Assembly: GCA_947561585.1 (NCBI GenBank)
Contig: CANNZV010001591.1
Span: 124,739-188,738 of the forward strand
DNA length: 64,000 nucleotides
Source: Caprella mutica
Lineage: Eukaryota; Arthropoda; Malacostraca; Amphipoda; Caprellidae
Direction of reading: 5' to 3'
Made by a program: the position numbers and the translations under genes. Each line of letters begins with the position of its first letter. Position 1 is the first letter of the stretch. The notes beneath the pieces were generated by a model, which saw nothing but the letters and a program-made list of their open reading frames with translations, ran no database searches and had not been told where the DNA came from. Positions 35,176 through 46,340 of the stretch are shown here, piece by piece.

Positions 35176-35591
35176 GACCCTTGGGGTCACAAACTGTTGT
35201 AATTTGGGTAATGAATTTTGACTTTATTTTTATATTATTAATTATTTCTTACCGCTACTTGCAGTTTTAGTGGATAGCGCTAGGGTTATTCTCTTCAACT
35301 ATGAGGTCTTAGATTTTGTGTTAGGTAGACTCGTATGCTTCATTTACTATCACCTCTTCATTTTCCTCTTCAATCCGTGAGTGCAGCCACCGGTGCTTGT
35401 GTCCCTTTTCGTCACATTCCTTGGTAAGTGACTGCATTCACGGAGTAGCTTTTCTGCATCCATGTGATTGTCATAGATTTTGTTCATGGAGCCACTTTCC
35501 TTTTCGACTGCTTCTTCAAAGTCCTTTGTATTTTTTTTTACTTCTGACGTAAGTGATATTGTTCCGAAGCTGATTTTTAACCCCTACTGAA
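35176..35591 (+). mobile_element. Family B retroposon, near full-length copy
   Basis: ACTGTTGTAATTTGGG, CCGCTACTTGCAGTTTTAGT, GGTAGACTCGTATGCTTCAT, CACCGGTGCTTGTGTCCC, then the 3' end with GTTCCGAAGC and TTTTTAACCCCTACTGAA. A further CACGAAGTAGCTTTTCTGCA fragment lies at 35619-35645. Confidence 0.8.
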
Positions 35592-35776
35592 ATAATCGTT
35601 ACTGTTATTATACCTTGAACACGAAGTAGCTTTTCTGCATCCATAACCTATCAAATTATATAGGAAACTTTTCCTATTTCTTATCAATTAATTGCAATAA
35701 ACTGTAGGGCATTTACTCGTTTGTTTCCTCTAATTTAACATAGTAAATAAATCTCTAAACCATCCAGACAAATATT

Positions 35777-35939
35777 GGTGAGTTCTGAATTAGTGGATGG
35801 TAACACATTATCGATCATATAATTAAAAATATATTTTATTGGGTAACCATTTAAAATATAAAGTTAATTAAAATATTAATTTCTATTTTTCTTATAAATT
35901 GAAGATGTGAAACCATCCGATAATGCGGAACTTACCCTA
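35777..35939. mobile_element. Family A MITE (full copy)
   Basis: GGTGAGTTCTGAATTAGTGG on the left; AAGATGTGAAACCATCCGAT then AATGCGGAACTTACCCTA on the right. Confidence 0.8.
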
Positions 35940-36146
35940 GTTAGTGTAAATACCTAGTGTACTTATGTAAATACCATCGGTGTAAAAAGTAACTTAGTTA
36001 GAAGTTTGTCCTCTTTGATGTTAAACTAAATTTTATTGATGTGCTTCATCCGTAGAGTTTCTGACAAAGAGGTAACTGTACCGCCGTTATTTTAATTGAA
36101 AAGAGACTTGAATGTTAAAATACACCTTTGAAAGGTAGTCTTGCTA

Positions 36147-36456
36147 TTCCTTTTACCTAGTGTATCTAGGTAAATGTTATTCATTTTACCTAGTGTATCT
36201 AGGGAAATGTTATTCCTTTTACCTAGTGTATCTAGGGAAATGTTATTCCTTTTACCTAGTGTATCTAGGGAAATGTTATTCATTTTACCTAGTGTATCTA
36301 GGGAAATGTTATTCATTTTACCTAGTGTATCTAGGGAAATGTTATTCATTTTACCTAGTGTATCTAGGGAAATGTTATTCATTTTACCTAGTGTATCTAG
36401 GGAAATGTTATTCATTTTACCTAGTGTATCTAGGGAAATGTTATTCATTTTAAAGC
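36147..36456. repeat. 33-bp minisatellite array
   Basis: Nine copies of a 33-bp unit containing TTTTACCTAGTGTATCTAGG; first units read CCTTTTACC, later ones CATTTTACC. The 33-bp period leaves frames open on both strands; not coding. Confidence 0.95.
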
Positions 36457-36783
36457 AACTTTTGTATCCAGGTACTGTATTTGGTATCGAATTTGTAAGG
36501 ATAAATTCAATCAAAAAATGTTTTGTACTTTTTATAATAGCTTAATTGGAGTAGAGGTTCAAAACTGTTAAAATGTTCAATAAATAAACCATTGTTGTAT
36601 ATTATTTGTGTACATACTTTTATATTGTAACTTCTATTAATTTAAATAAATAAGATCTCTGAATGGAATGTTTTACTTCCTTCGAAAATTTAGTATTAAA
36701 ATAAAATTGTTAGTATTTCAAAAAGAAGAGAAATGAGTTTGGAGTCTAAAAACAATAGAGGCTATTTTGTTGATATATAGACT
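36457..36783. other. AT-rich spacer, nothing recognised
   Basis: No gene or repeat identified. Confidence 0.5.
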
Positions 36784-36865
36784 ATAAAGAGTTAAAACAA
36801 CTACCAATAGTTGTAAATAAAGTGCACAGTATAGGGTTAAAACAACCACAGATAAATATAAATAA
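36784..36865. repeat. Left remnant of the 45-bp minisatellite
   Basis: Two units matching the array at 37599-38583 (AACTACCAATAGTTGTAAAT, AAAGTGCACAGT). They are cut off from the main array by the hAT insertion at 36866-37590. Confidence 0.85.
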
Positions 36866-37590
36866 TAGGGATGTGACGATAACAAAAAATTTGTCGATAC
36901 CAATATTTTGAAAAATACCGATTCTTGCCGATACCGATACCTCTCAACAAAAACCGATACTTTAAAAAAATGCTGATTCTTGCCGATACCGATACTTTCA
37001 GTTTTTAAAGTTTCTATTTACAAAACTCATGGATATTCAATGAGTTATTGAGTATGCATTATATTCGTTAGTTTAATGAAGTTCTAACTCATAAAACTAA
37101 CAATGCAGAATGCTTTTCAATGTAGTTAGTATAACGTGAAGTGATTAATTGAAATGCATTGGTATTAAATAGATGACTTTTCTGATGTGTGTTATCATCT
37201 TGTGGTACTTGTCATATAAAGGTGCAAAAATGGTCAACAGGATAAATGAATAATCCTTATCTTGAATTTATAGTCAGACTCAAAAACCTATTGGTAGATT
37301 CCATATTTAGTATTAATTATTTCATGCATGTCATGATAAATAAATCAAAATTACTCTTAAAACTCTAGTAGGTAGTTGGTTAATTGTTAGATTGGAGCTT
37401 AGAATGATTTTTGTCTTAATTATTTACTTAATTTATGGCTATGGAATTGAAATTTAATAAAAAAGAAAATTTAAGAAATGAATAAAATTTAAATATTAAT
37501 ACAATTATCGTCCGATACTTTTCAACATATACTGATACCATTGCCGATACTCCCCAAAAATACCGATGCCGATACATCGTCACATCCCTA
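36866..37590. mobile_element. Non-autonomous hAT element inside a minisatellite
   Basis: 725 bp with terminal inverted repeats TAGGGATGTGACGAT and ATCGTCACATCCCTA, flanked by perfect 8-bp duplications ATAAATAA (36858-36865 and 37591-37598). The subterminal regions are rich in GCCGATACCGATAC. No transposase frame is present. TIR sequence and 8-bp duplication are standard for hAT. It splits the 45-bp array. Confidence 0.9.
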
Positions 37591-38583
37591 ATAAATAAAG
37601 TGCACAGTGAAGAGTTAAAACAACCACCAATAGTTGTAAATAAAGTGCACAGTGAAAAGTTAAAACAACCACCAATAGTTGTAAAAAAAGTGCACAGTGA
37701 AGAGTTAAAACAACCACCAATAGTTGTAAATAAAGTGCGCAGTGAAGGGTTAAAACAACCACCAATAGTTGTAAATAAAGTGCACAGTGAAGAGTTAAAA
37801 CAACCACCAATAGTTGTAAATAAAGTGCACAGTGAAGAGTTAAAACAACCACCAATAGTTGTAAATAAAGTGCACAGTGAAGGGTTAAAACAACCACCAA
37901 TAGTTGTAAATAAAGTGCACAGTGAAGAGTTAAAACAACCACCAATAGTTGTAAAAGTGCACATGGGAGAATTAAAACAACCACCAATAGTTGTAAATAA
38001 AGTGCACAGTGAAGTGTTAAAACAAACACCAATAGTTGTAAATAAAGTGCACAGTGAAAAGTTAAAACAACCACCAATAGTTGTAAATAAAGTGCACAGT
38101 GAAAAGTTAAAACAACCACCAATAGTTGTAAATAAAGTGCACAGTGAAGGGTTAAAACAACCAACAATAGTTGTAAATAAAGTGTACAGTGAAGAGTTAA
38201 AACAACCACCAATAGTTGTTTATAAAGTGCAGAGTGAAGAGTTTAAACAACCAACAATAGTTGTAAATAAAGTGCACAGTGAAAAGTTAAAACAATCACC
38301 AATAGTTGTAAATAAAGTGCACAGTGAAAAGTTAAAACAACCACCAATAGTTGTAAATAAAGTGCACAGTGAAAAGTTAAAACAACCACCAATAGTTGTA
38401 AATAAAGTGCACAGTGAAAAGTTAAAACAACCACCAATAGTTGTAAATAAAGTGCACAGTGAAAAGTTAAAACAACCACCAATAGTTGTAAATAAAGTGC
38501 ACAGTGAAAAGTCAAAACAACCACCAATAGTTGTAAATAAAGTGCACAGTGAAAAGTTAAAACAACCACCAATAGTTGCAAAG
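37591..38583. repeat. 45-bp minisatellite array
   Basis: About 22 copies of a 45-bp unit containing AAACAACCACCAATAGTTGT and AAATAAAGTGCACAGTGAA. Early units read GAAGAG or GAAGGG, later ones GAAAAG, so the array has two sub-families. Frames of 100-330 codons on both strands are repeat artefacts (period divisible by 3). Confidence 0.95.
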
Positions 38584-38689
38584 GTTGAACGGTTCAAGTA
38601 ACCAGTCACCGCTAAGGTTCAGCCTCTGTCACCAGTCTTCTTTCAGGACATTTACAAAGATGACAGTTCCGTTATTTTCAAATCATTTG

Positions 38690-38765
38690 AGATAGCCTCT
38701 CTGCATATACAATATACATGCATATACAACATATACATGTATATACTGTATATACTGTATACATG
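38690..38765. repeat. Alternating CATATACATGTATA microsatellite
   Basis: Low-complexity TA/CA-rich tract with palindromic ATACATGTAT motifs. Confidence 0.75.
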
Positions 38766-38893
38766 TAAGATATTCTTTTCATGACTCCGCTCCTCTTGAG
38801 CTATTCTCTCAGAGTAATTAATTAACCTGCAGGTATGTGCAGTCACTTTATTATAGAGCATCAACACTTGTTATGGAGGATTAATGTAAGTCT

Positions 38894-39069
38894 ATGCCCT
38901 GAACTGTTGTAATTTGGATTATGGAATCATTTTTATAGTCACTGCTCTTTTGTATGACTATCACCTCTTCATTTCCCTCTCCCACTCGTGAATGTAACCA
39001 CCGGTGCTTGTGTCCCATTACGTCAAGATTCTTTGGTAGTAGTGAAGCTACTTCTCACGGAGTAGCTTT
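38894..39069 (+). mobile_element. Family B retroposon, internally deleted copy
   Basis: GAACTGTTGTAATTTGGATT, then directly the CTATCACCTCTTCATTTCCC block and CACCGGTGCTTGTGTCCC, ending at CACGGAGTAGCTTTAC. Confidence 0.7.
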
Positions 39070-39080
39070 ACTTTAAAAAA

Positions 39081-39160
39081 AGTTAAATTATAAGTATTAT
39101 ATATTTTTTTCTCACATGATCGAAATTACGGAGCCGTCCGATAACTCTAAACTTACCCTA
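39081..39160. mobile_element. Family A MITE (right half only)
   Basis: CACATGATCGAAATTACGGA then CCGTCCGATAACTCTAAACT and TACCCTA. Confidence 0.65.
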
Positions 39161-39415
39161 GCCAAGTTCGTATGAAACAAACAAATAAGGAAATAACTGA
39201 TAAAATAATATATAATAAGGTTACTAATAGGTAAATAGTATAAGAATTACAAGCCAAATGACACCAACAGCAATAGTAAAATAGGCCAACTGCCTACCAC
39301 AGTTATTTCTATTTATGTTTTTCAATTTAATGAAGAAATTACCAATTAGCCTCAAGACAAAAAGCAGTAAAAATAAATGCCTATTATCTGAATAGGGTGG
39401 GGAATAAGACCCAGA

Positions 39416-39490
39416 GGGAAAGTTATGGTGGGAAAATAGAAGATTAAGTAAAAGTCCTTTTTAATCTTCTATTGCTCTGACATAAATTTC
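39416..39490. mobile_element. Family K hairpin element (diverged)
   Basis: AAGTTATGGTGGGAAAATAG on the left and TTTAATCTTCTATTGCTCTG on the right. Confidence 0.6.
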
Positions 39491-39564
39491 ATTTAGGAAA
39501 GAATTTAAATCTTTATATTTGTAACATGACGTCATTATTCGGTCCTTTTTTTTTATCTTGGGTT

Positions 39565-40567
39565 TTTTACATTACCGGGTATTTCACATTACCGGGTATT
39601 TCACATTACTTACCGGGTATTTCACATTACCGGGTATTTCACATTACCGAGTATTTCACATTACCGGGTATTTCACAATACCGAGTATTTCACATTACTG
39701 GGTATTTCACAATACCGAGTATTTCACATTACCGGGTATTTCACATTACCAGGTATTTCACATTACCGGGTATTTCACATTACCGGGTATTTTGCATCAC
39801 TGGGTATTTCACAATACCGAGTATTTCACATTACCGGGTATTTCACATTATCGAGTATTTTACATTACCGAGTATTTCACATTACCGAGTATTTCACATT
39901 ACCGAGTATTTCACATTACAGGTATTTCACATTACCGAGTATTTCACATTACCGGGTATCTCACATTATCGAGTATTTTACATTACCGAGTATTTCACAT
40001 TACCGAGTATTTCACATTACCGGGTATTTCACATTACCGGGTATTTTGCATTACTGGGTATTTCACAATACCGAGTATTTCACATTACCGGGTATTTCAC
40101 ATTATCGAGTATTTTACATTACCGAGTATTTCACATTACCGAGTATTTCACATTACCGAGTATTTCACATTACAGGTATTTCACATTACCGAGTATTTCA
40201 CATTACCGGGTATCTCACATTATCGAGTATTTTACATTACCGAGTATTTCACAATACCGAGTATTTTACATTACCGGGTATTTTGCATTACTGGGTATTT
40301 CACAATACCGGGTATTTCACATTACCGGGTATTTTGCATTACTGGGTATTCCACATTACCAGGTATTTCACATTACCAGGTATTTCACATTACCGGGTAT
40401 TTCACAATACCGAGTATTTCACATTACCGGGTATTTTGCATTACTGGGTATTTCACAATACCGAGTATTTCACATTACCGGGTATTTCGCATTACTGGGT
40501 ATTCCACATTACCAGGTATTTCACATTACCGGGTATCTCACATTATCGAGTATTTCACATTACCGGT
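39565..40567. repeat. 17-bp minisatellite with higher-order duplication
   Basis: About 58 copies of TTACCGGGTATTTCACA with point variants. A block with a distinctive order (GTATTTTGCAT, ACTGGG, ATCGAGTATTTTAC, a short ACAGGTATTT unit) at about 39787-39995 recurs at about 40041-40250, an offset of 254 bp. Open frames of 190-354 codons here come from the array. Confidence 0.95.
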
Positions 40568-40696
40568 CATTTACCCGGAGTCAGACTTGAGAGTCATTGT
40601 TTCGAATTGATGGTACAATGACTCGACATATTTACATCTTTGCTTTTATAACAAATGACAAAATTGAGGACAATTTATTGATTGGCTTTTGTTTGC

Positions 40697-40718
40697 AGAG
40701 AGAGAGAGAGAGAGAGAG
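40697..40718. repeat. (AG)n microsatellite
   Basis: Eleven AG dinucleotides. Confidence 0.95.
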
Positions 40719-40863
40719 TTACTTCATACGCTGTGAATTAAGTAGAAATTAGGGTAAAAATATTAGAAAGGTATCTTTTTTCTCTATTAAATTAAACTAT
40801 TAACATCTTTTTAGAGGAAAAAAATATTAAATAGAAAAGTAGTTCGTCTGTGAGAGAAGATAC

Positions 40864-41275
40864 AAATAATATTCCACTAGGGATGAACTCTTACGGTGAA
40901 GAACATTCATACAATATCTATTTACAGTCAATGCAAATAATATTCCACTAGGGATGAACTCTTACGGTGAAGAACATTCATACAATATCTATTTACAGTC
41001 TATACAAATAATATTCCACTAGGGATGAACTCTTACTGTGAAGAACATTCATACAATATCTATTTACAGTCAATACAAATAATATTCCACTAGGGATGAA
41101 CTCTTACTGTGAAGAACATTCATACAATATCTATTTACAGTCAATACAAATAATATTCCACTAGGGATGAACTCTTACTGTGAAGAACATTCATACAATA
41201 TCTATTTACAGTCAATACAAATAATATTCCACTAGGGATGAACTCTCTCAGTGAAGAACATTCATACAATATCCA
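40864..41275. repeat. 71-bp tandem repeat
   Basis: Six copies of a 71-bp unit containing AATATTCCACTAGGGATGAA and GAAGAACATTCATACAATAT. The first two units read TTACGGTG, the next three TTACTGTG, the last TCTCAGTG. Confidence 0.95.
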
Positions 41276-41947
41276 TATATAACTCATTATGTATTTATGG
41301 ATAAAGATAGTATATATTGATACCTACCTACAGTGCTGTGCAGATTAATTGTGACGGTGGTGAAATAATACAATTATTTTCTAAATTGATGTTTGGTTCA
41401 CAAAAAACAAGATGGTATAATCAATAGGATATCCGAACATGATTTGGTATGGATTTGACCAAAGTTGAATACATCTTAGCCAGTTTTTATCACGATACTA
41501 GGCCATAAATACACCACTTTTTAGCTTTGTCATTGTCGAAAAGTCTATTCTGTAGCCTTCGTTTCATTTCAGCCCATAGTTTTTCGATGTGAATGATGTC
41601 ATGATAATTTGCAGGCCAGTCTTAAGGGGAGTGTCTCACTTTTTTACTTTCTTTCTTGTTTGAAGAGTGAGATGCTTGATTTTCTAAAACTTGATTATAC
41701 TATAAAATTGAACAAGTTTTTACCTAAGACATTTTTTTCAAATCCCCCCCATTCCTCCTCTCCCCCCGAAAAAATGCAAAATTTAGACTTTTTTTAAATC
41801 CCTACTCCTCCTCATTTTTTGGCTTTGAGACATGAGGTTAGTTTCATTTTGTGCACTTTACAATAGTACGATCCGTTTCATCAAATTCGCATTCTCAAAA
41901 AAAAGTTATTATAAAATTTAAAATAAATCGATTATTTTTGGAGTAAC

Positions 41948-42846
41948 ATACGGGAAGGAAATGCGAACGCCAGGTGAGACTCACAGGAGGTTTCTCCTGT
42001 GAGTCACGTTTTTTAAAATATATCTATCTTTATTAGGATTTTCGGTAATTTGACATCAACAATGGGTTAAAAAAGCCATTTTAAGACGTTTTTCAGGAAT
42101 ATTATTTGTTGTGAAAAGTCTTCGTTTTCGAGATATAGCACAATTAATTTTCCGATAGGTTAGGTTATGACCGTTTTGTTTGGGGGTTTGGAAAGGTACA
42201 TCTGCCGTTTATTTCAAATATAACATCACAAATACGTATATCGGGGGGCGTGCCGCCCTCCGAACCCCCCTGCCAGGTCATTAAACAATCATGAAGTGTG
42301 CAGTACAACAAACTAGCGGATACAACAAACTACATTAACAGTTTCATGTCACAAAAATCTAAAAGATTTATTTATCTTGAAGTTTTCATCTTGATATTAT
42401 ACCATTAGAATACGCTAATCACACTCAAATTAGATAAGTGTGACCCACAGGTGGTGACCACCTACGGTTCTCATGAGTATTAAATGAGTAATCTATTCAT
42501 TTGAATAAATATCAAGTGTTGATTTATATATCTTGAAGTGTGCATTTTAATATTATACCATGAGTATACTATTAGAATATGCCAATCACACTCAAATAAT
42601 ATAAATGTGACCCACAGGTGGCGACCACGTACGGTTCACATTAACTAGTCTAAAATACTAATATGCTCACTTATACATTAAATGTATTACTTTTATTGAG
42701 CAATAGGAAGTAAATGATGTTCGTGAACACGAATATGTAAACAAAATTGCAAAAAGTTAATTACATCTTTGTTTACTCAAAGAAATGTGAACCACAGGAG
42801 AAACCTCCTGTGGGTCTCACATGGCGTTCGCACTTTGTCCCCGTAT
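41948..42846. mobile_element. 899-bp element with hairpin-bearing terminal inverted repeats
   Basis: Left end ATACGGGAAGGAAATGCGAA then CGCCAGGTGAGACTCACAGG; right end carries the complement (CCTGTGGGTCTCACATGGCG, TTCGCACTTTGTCCCCGTAT). Each end also contains its own small palindrome CACAGGAGGTTTCTCCTGTG. Inside are two related motifs GTGACCCACAGGTGG(T/C)GACC (42447, 42607) and a family C module pair (42040-42360). Confidence 0.65.
42040..42365 (+). mobile_element. Family C copy (modules C1 and C2)
   Basis: C1: GCCATTTTAAGACGTTTTTC, TTCGTTTTCGAGATATAGCA. C2: GGGGCGTGCCGCCCTCCGAA, ATGAAGTGTGCAGTACAACA. In the copies at 59440 and 60800 the C2 module is inverted relative to C1. Confidence 0.65.
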
Positions 42847-43184
42847 ACTTATGGATTTTTGAAATATGGTTACATTTCTCCATACACTTTTTATAAGTTG
42901 TGAAATAACATATTAACTGATCGTACTTTTGTAGACAACTGAATTTTGAATTAAAAGAAAAAACCCATGTCCTTAAGTCAAAAATTGAAGATGGAGTAGG
43001 CTTTATAAGTAGAAAAATGAATAGGGTCCAGAGCGGCCAATTTTCGATTTGATTTTATATTTGTTTTATTCTCATTATTTCTTTTTTATAACAGCAGTAC
43101 TATATTGATTAAATGAAACATACTAGAAACAAACAAATACTACTTCATAACATACCTTTTTTGTTATTTTTTCTTTCCCCCGCC

Positions 43185-43401
43185 CCCAGGGGCTCTATCC
43201 TGAAGCTGTTTATGGTGAATGAAAGAGAAGGAGAGAGGGGGGGGGGGGGGTGGCGTCCCTTGGGCCCCGAACTGTTGTAATTTGGATTATGGATTGTATT
43301 TTTTCATCTTTACCGTGTTTATCATTTTCTTAACGCTATTTGCAGTTTTAGAGGATAGCGCTAGGGTTATGCTCTTCAACTACGAGGTCTTAGATTTTTG
43401 T
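43185..43401 (+). mobile_element. Family B retroposon, 5' part (split copy)
   Basis: Starts CCCCAGGGGCTCTATCCTGA, includes a poly-G run (43237-43249), CGAACTGTTGTAATTTGGAT and CTCTTCAACTACGAGGTCTT. It is interrupted at ATTTTTGT (43394-43401) by a foldback element and resumes at 45080. Confidence 0.85.
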
Positions 43402-45079
43402 GGGTATCTGGTAAATTCAACGCAGTAAATTCATCGCAAGGTAAATTCATCGCATGGTAAATTTAACGCGTGGTAAATTCAACGCAGTAAATTCACCGCC
43501 GGTAGATTCATAGCCGTAAATTCATCGCATGGTAAATTCATCGCATGGTAAATTCAACGCGTGGTAAATTCATCGCAAGGTAAATTCATCGCATGGTAAA
43601 TTCATCGCATGGTAAATTCATCGCATGGTAAATTCATCGCATGGTAAATTCATCGCATGGTACATTATAAAATTAAATTGATAAACTTAAATAAGCTCTT
43701 TGCAAATAATTTCGCCGATCTTACTTTATTTTTCGCTTGATTAGGGTAACTTGTTTGTGCGAATCTGTGTTATTAGTCTATTTTAAATGATTGGATTTTA
43801 GAAATAGAATGTCATATAAATTTCACATGAATATCATACAATTACTATAAAATATTTAATATGTGGGTAATTGCATTAATTTATTATTTTAAAGTTATGT
43901 ATATTTTCTTTAATTTAAATTTATATCATTTCTCAAATTACGTATTTGTGTAGCTACTCATAGTTTGAAGAACAACATAACTGTAAATGCTACACCTCTT
44001 TGAAAATATGATCAGCAAAGAATGATTGCCTCAGTAAATTTAACCAGGTTTTCTAATTATTTAAGAGATATTGCTTACAATTTATCTTTTTAAAAGTAAT
44101 TTAAATATATTTTTTGAGCAGTTTTAACGATAGAATTTATTCTTTAATATTAACGGTTTGCTTTAGCAACATATCCATATATTATTTTGTTGACCTACAA
44201 TATTGATATCCCACAATTAGGCCCAAGACAATTGGGCGCAGGATTATTGGGCACCGGACAATTAGGCCCATAACTAGGGATGTAACAATTTGCATTTTGC
44301 ATATTGTTCACTGTTCACTGTTCTGTGTTCAATATAGAAAAGTTTCATAAATTATTATTACAAAATGTATTCTCATAATCTCATTTTATCCCAACAACTG
44401 TTCAATATTTCTTAGTTCAATGTAACGAAAATCTTTAAAATTTACCCTTTTTATTAACTAAATATTACTGTGACAACTTTGTCGGACGATGTACACTACT
44501 CATTGGATCCACGTGACATGATTCAAGTTAATACGACTTATTTAAATACTTAAAGATTTTCATTACACCGAAACATGAGATTAGCATCCAAATGTGATTT
44601 AACGAGTTTGCTAATGTATACCTTTTAAAGTATATCAATCGGATTAAAAAATATAAACATATTTTTAGAGAATATTAAACATAATTCAAAGATAATATTG
44701 TCACTACCCTAGTAATAACAAAGTAACACTTCTTTATTGTGTCTTCTGTCTAATTTTTTTCTGGGCTCAATTGTTTTGGGGCCAATTTCCGTGGGCCCAC
44801 TTGTCGTGGGGCCTACTTGTCCTGGTCCCAATTGTTGGCGGCCCAATTGTCGGTGCACCATATTATTTGTAACGTTACAATGTCTTTTAAAAAAATCATC
44901 TATTATTTACCTCTCTATTATTTGTAATATCTACCTTCCTGTTATATGTCACAGATGATTTACTATACGATGAATTTACCTGCGATGAATTTACCATGCG
45001 ATGAATTTACTTTGCGATGAATTTACCATACGATGAATTTACCGCGATGAATTTACCCGCGATGAATTTACACTGATCC
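43402..45079. mobile_element. Foldback-like element with minisatellite terminal repeats (GGTAAATTCATCGCAT)
   Basis: The left arm (43402-43665) is about 16 units of the 16-mer GGTAAATTCATCGCAT and variants. The right arm (44957-45079) is about 8 units of its complement. An 8-bp duplication ATTTTTGT flanks it (43394-43401 and 45080-45087), and removing it rejoins a family B retroposon. The AT-rich interior has no long open frame and holds a second foldback-like element. Tandem-repeat inverted termini are the hallmark of Drosophila FB/Galileo-type foldback elements; kinship with those is inferred only from structure. Confidence 0.8.
44210..44862. mobile_element. Nested foldback-like element (GGACAATTGGGCCC unit)
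   Basis: The left arm has four units like GGACAATTAGGCCC (44214-44275); the right arm has about seven units of the complement (GGCCCAATTGTCGG, GGCCCACTTGTCGT). It lies inside the element 43402-45079. Target duplications are not clear. A hAT-like terminus TAGGGATGTAACAATTTGC starts at 44276, with no partner found. Confidence 0.65.
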
Positions 45080-45381
45080 ATTTTTGTTTTAGGTAGGCTC
45101 GTAGGATTCATTTACTATCACCTCTTCATTTTCCTCGTCCATCAGTGATTGCATCCACTGGTGCTTGTGTCCTGTTTCGTCACATTCCTTGGTAAGTGAC
45201 TGCATTCACGGAGTAGCTTTTCTGCATCCATGAGCTTTGTCACCGACGGTGGTAAGTGACTTTGTTCATGGAGCCACTTTCCTTTCTGACTGCTTCTTCT
45301 AGTCCCTTGTATTTAATTTCCCTTTTGACGTCAGCGATATGGCCTTTGGTTCCGAAGCAGACGTTAAACCCTTACTAAATT
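45080..45381 (+). mobile_element. Family B retroposon, 3' part (split copy)
   Basis: Resumes at TTTTAGGTAGGCTCGTAGGA and continues to GACGTTAAACCCTTACTAAA. It carries TTTTGACGTCAGCG, so it holds one TGACGTCA site. Confidence 0.85.
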
Positions 45382-45834
45382 TTATTTGCTTCCACCCGCT
45401 CCTCTCTCCTCCTTTCCCCTCTCCTCCTCCCTCCCCTGTTTGAGGCACTTGCAGACAACTTTCATACCTAATTTTTTTACACATGATTTGGGATACATAA
45501 GGTGTCTTTTTATGCAAAAAAATTATTTTGAAAAATTATTTCAAATTTCGGTGAGACACTCCCCTTAAACCACGAGTTCACTCCTTTCAAAGAATGTGCG
45601 CATTTAACGTGAAGTATCACATAGTGTGAAATACTGCTGAAAACGGTCGTCTCAAACTGGAAGGTCCCTTCTCATCGTAAGAAGCAAGTGAGTCTGCAAA
45701 CTAGCATTTTATTTATCACTGTAGCATATGTGAAGCTATTTCCAACTCAATATTTACCTTTGCAGAATGCAGAAAGGTTATATTATTGATGGCATTTATT
45801 TATTTATCATCTTGTTATTCGCATAACTGAAAAA

Positions 45835-46340
45835 GTGTTCAACCAAATTGCCTGAAATTTAGTGAAACGATTGGTCAATGTCAAAGGTCAAGGGTCAAGG
45901 TCACCTTGTCAAAGGTCAAGGTCATGGTCATTTATAACTCAAAGAGTATTGCACCATATTGCATGAAACTTGGTGAGACTATTGGTCAATATACAGCTAG
46001 GAACCATTTGGTTATATTTTGGGAGCGATCAGGTTAAATTAGGTCAAAGATCAAGGTCAAGGCCATTTATAACTCAATAAATCAAAAAGAATTCGACCAA
46101 ATTGTCTGAAATTTGATGGGACGATTGGACATTGTCCAGGAACCATCTGGTAGAATTTTGGAAGAAATCCGGTCAAAGGTCAAGGTCATTTATAACTCAA
46201 TAACTCAAAAAGTATTAAACCATATTGCATGAAACTTGGTGGATCGATTGGTCACTATTCAGTCACCAGTTTATTAGATTTTGGTAGCAAATGGATAAGC
46301 GGCGGCTAAGATATGCACTCTACTGACTGCACGTAATCTA
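45835..46340. mobile_element. Family E interspersed repeat with AGGTCA-rich subrepeats
   Basis: About four subrepeats of roughly 130 bp containing TCATTTATAACTCAATAACT, ATTGCATGAAACTTGGTG and TCAAAGGTCAAGGTCA. It ends GCGGCGGCTAAGATATGCAC. Repeats of this form are common in molluscan genomes as far as I know; the class is unknown. Confidence 0.75.

Larger units (their letters stand above)
41626..45564. mobile_element. TTAA-flanked element containing a transposon nest
   Basis: TTAA then GGGGAGTGTCTCAC at the left (TTAA 41622-41625); the exact inverse GTGAGACACTCCCC then TTAA at the right (45565-45568). The 14-bp terminal inverse and TTAA duplication fit a piggyBac-type non-autonomous element. 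No transposase frame was found. The interior holds, in order, an inverted-repeat element (41948-42846), family B part 1, a foldback element (43402-45079) and family B part 2. Two independent solo insertions of the same family are an alternative. Confidence 0.55.

Noticed and set aside
37428..38609. Frames of 112-333 codons on both strands
   Set aside because: 45-bp minisatellite artefact, interrupted only by chance stops.
39526..40621. Frames of 191-354 codons
   Set aside because: 17-bp minisatellite artefact.
44276..44715. A hAT element starting TAGGGATGTAACAATTTGC
   Set aside because: No matching inverted end or 8-bp duplication was found; only a single terminus is visible.
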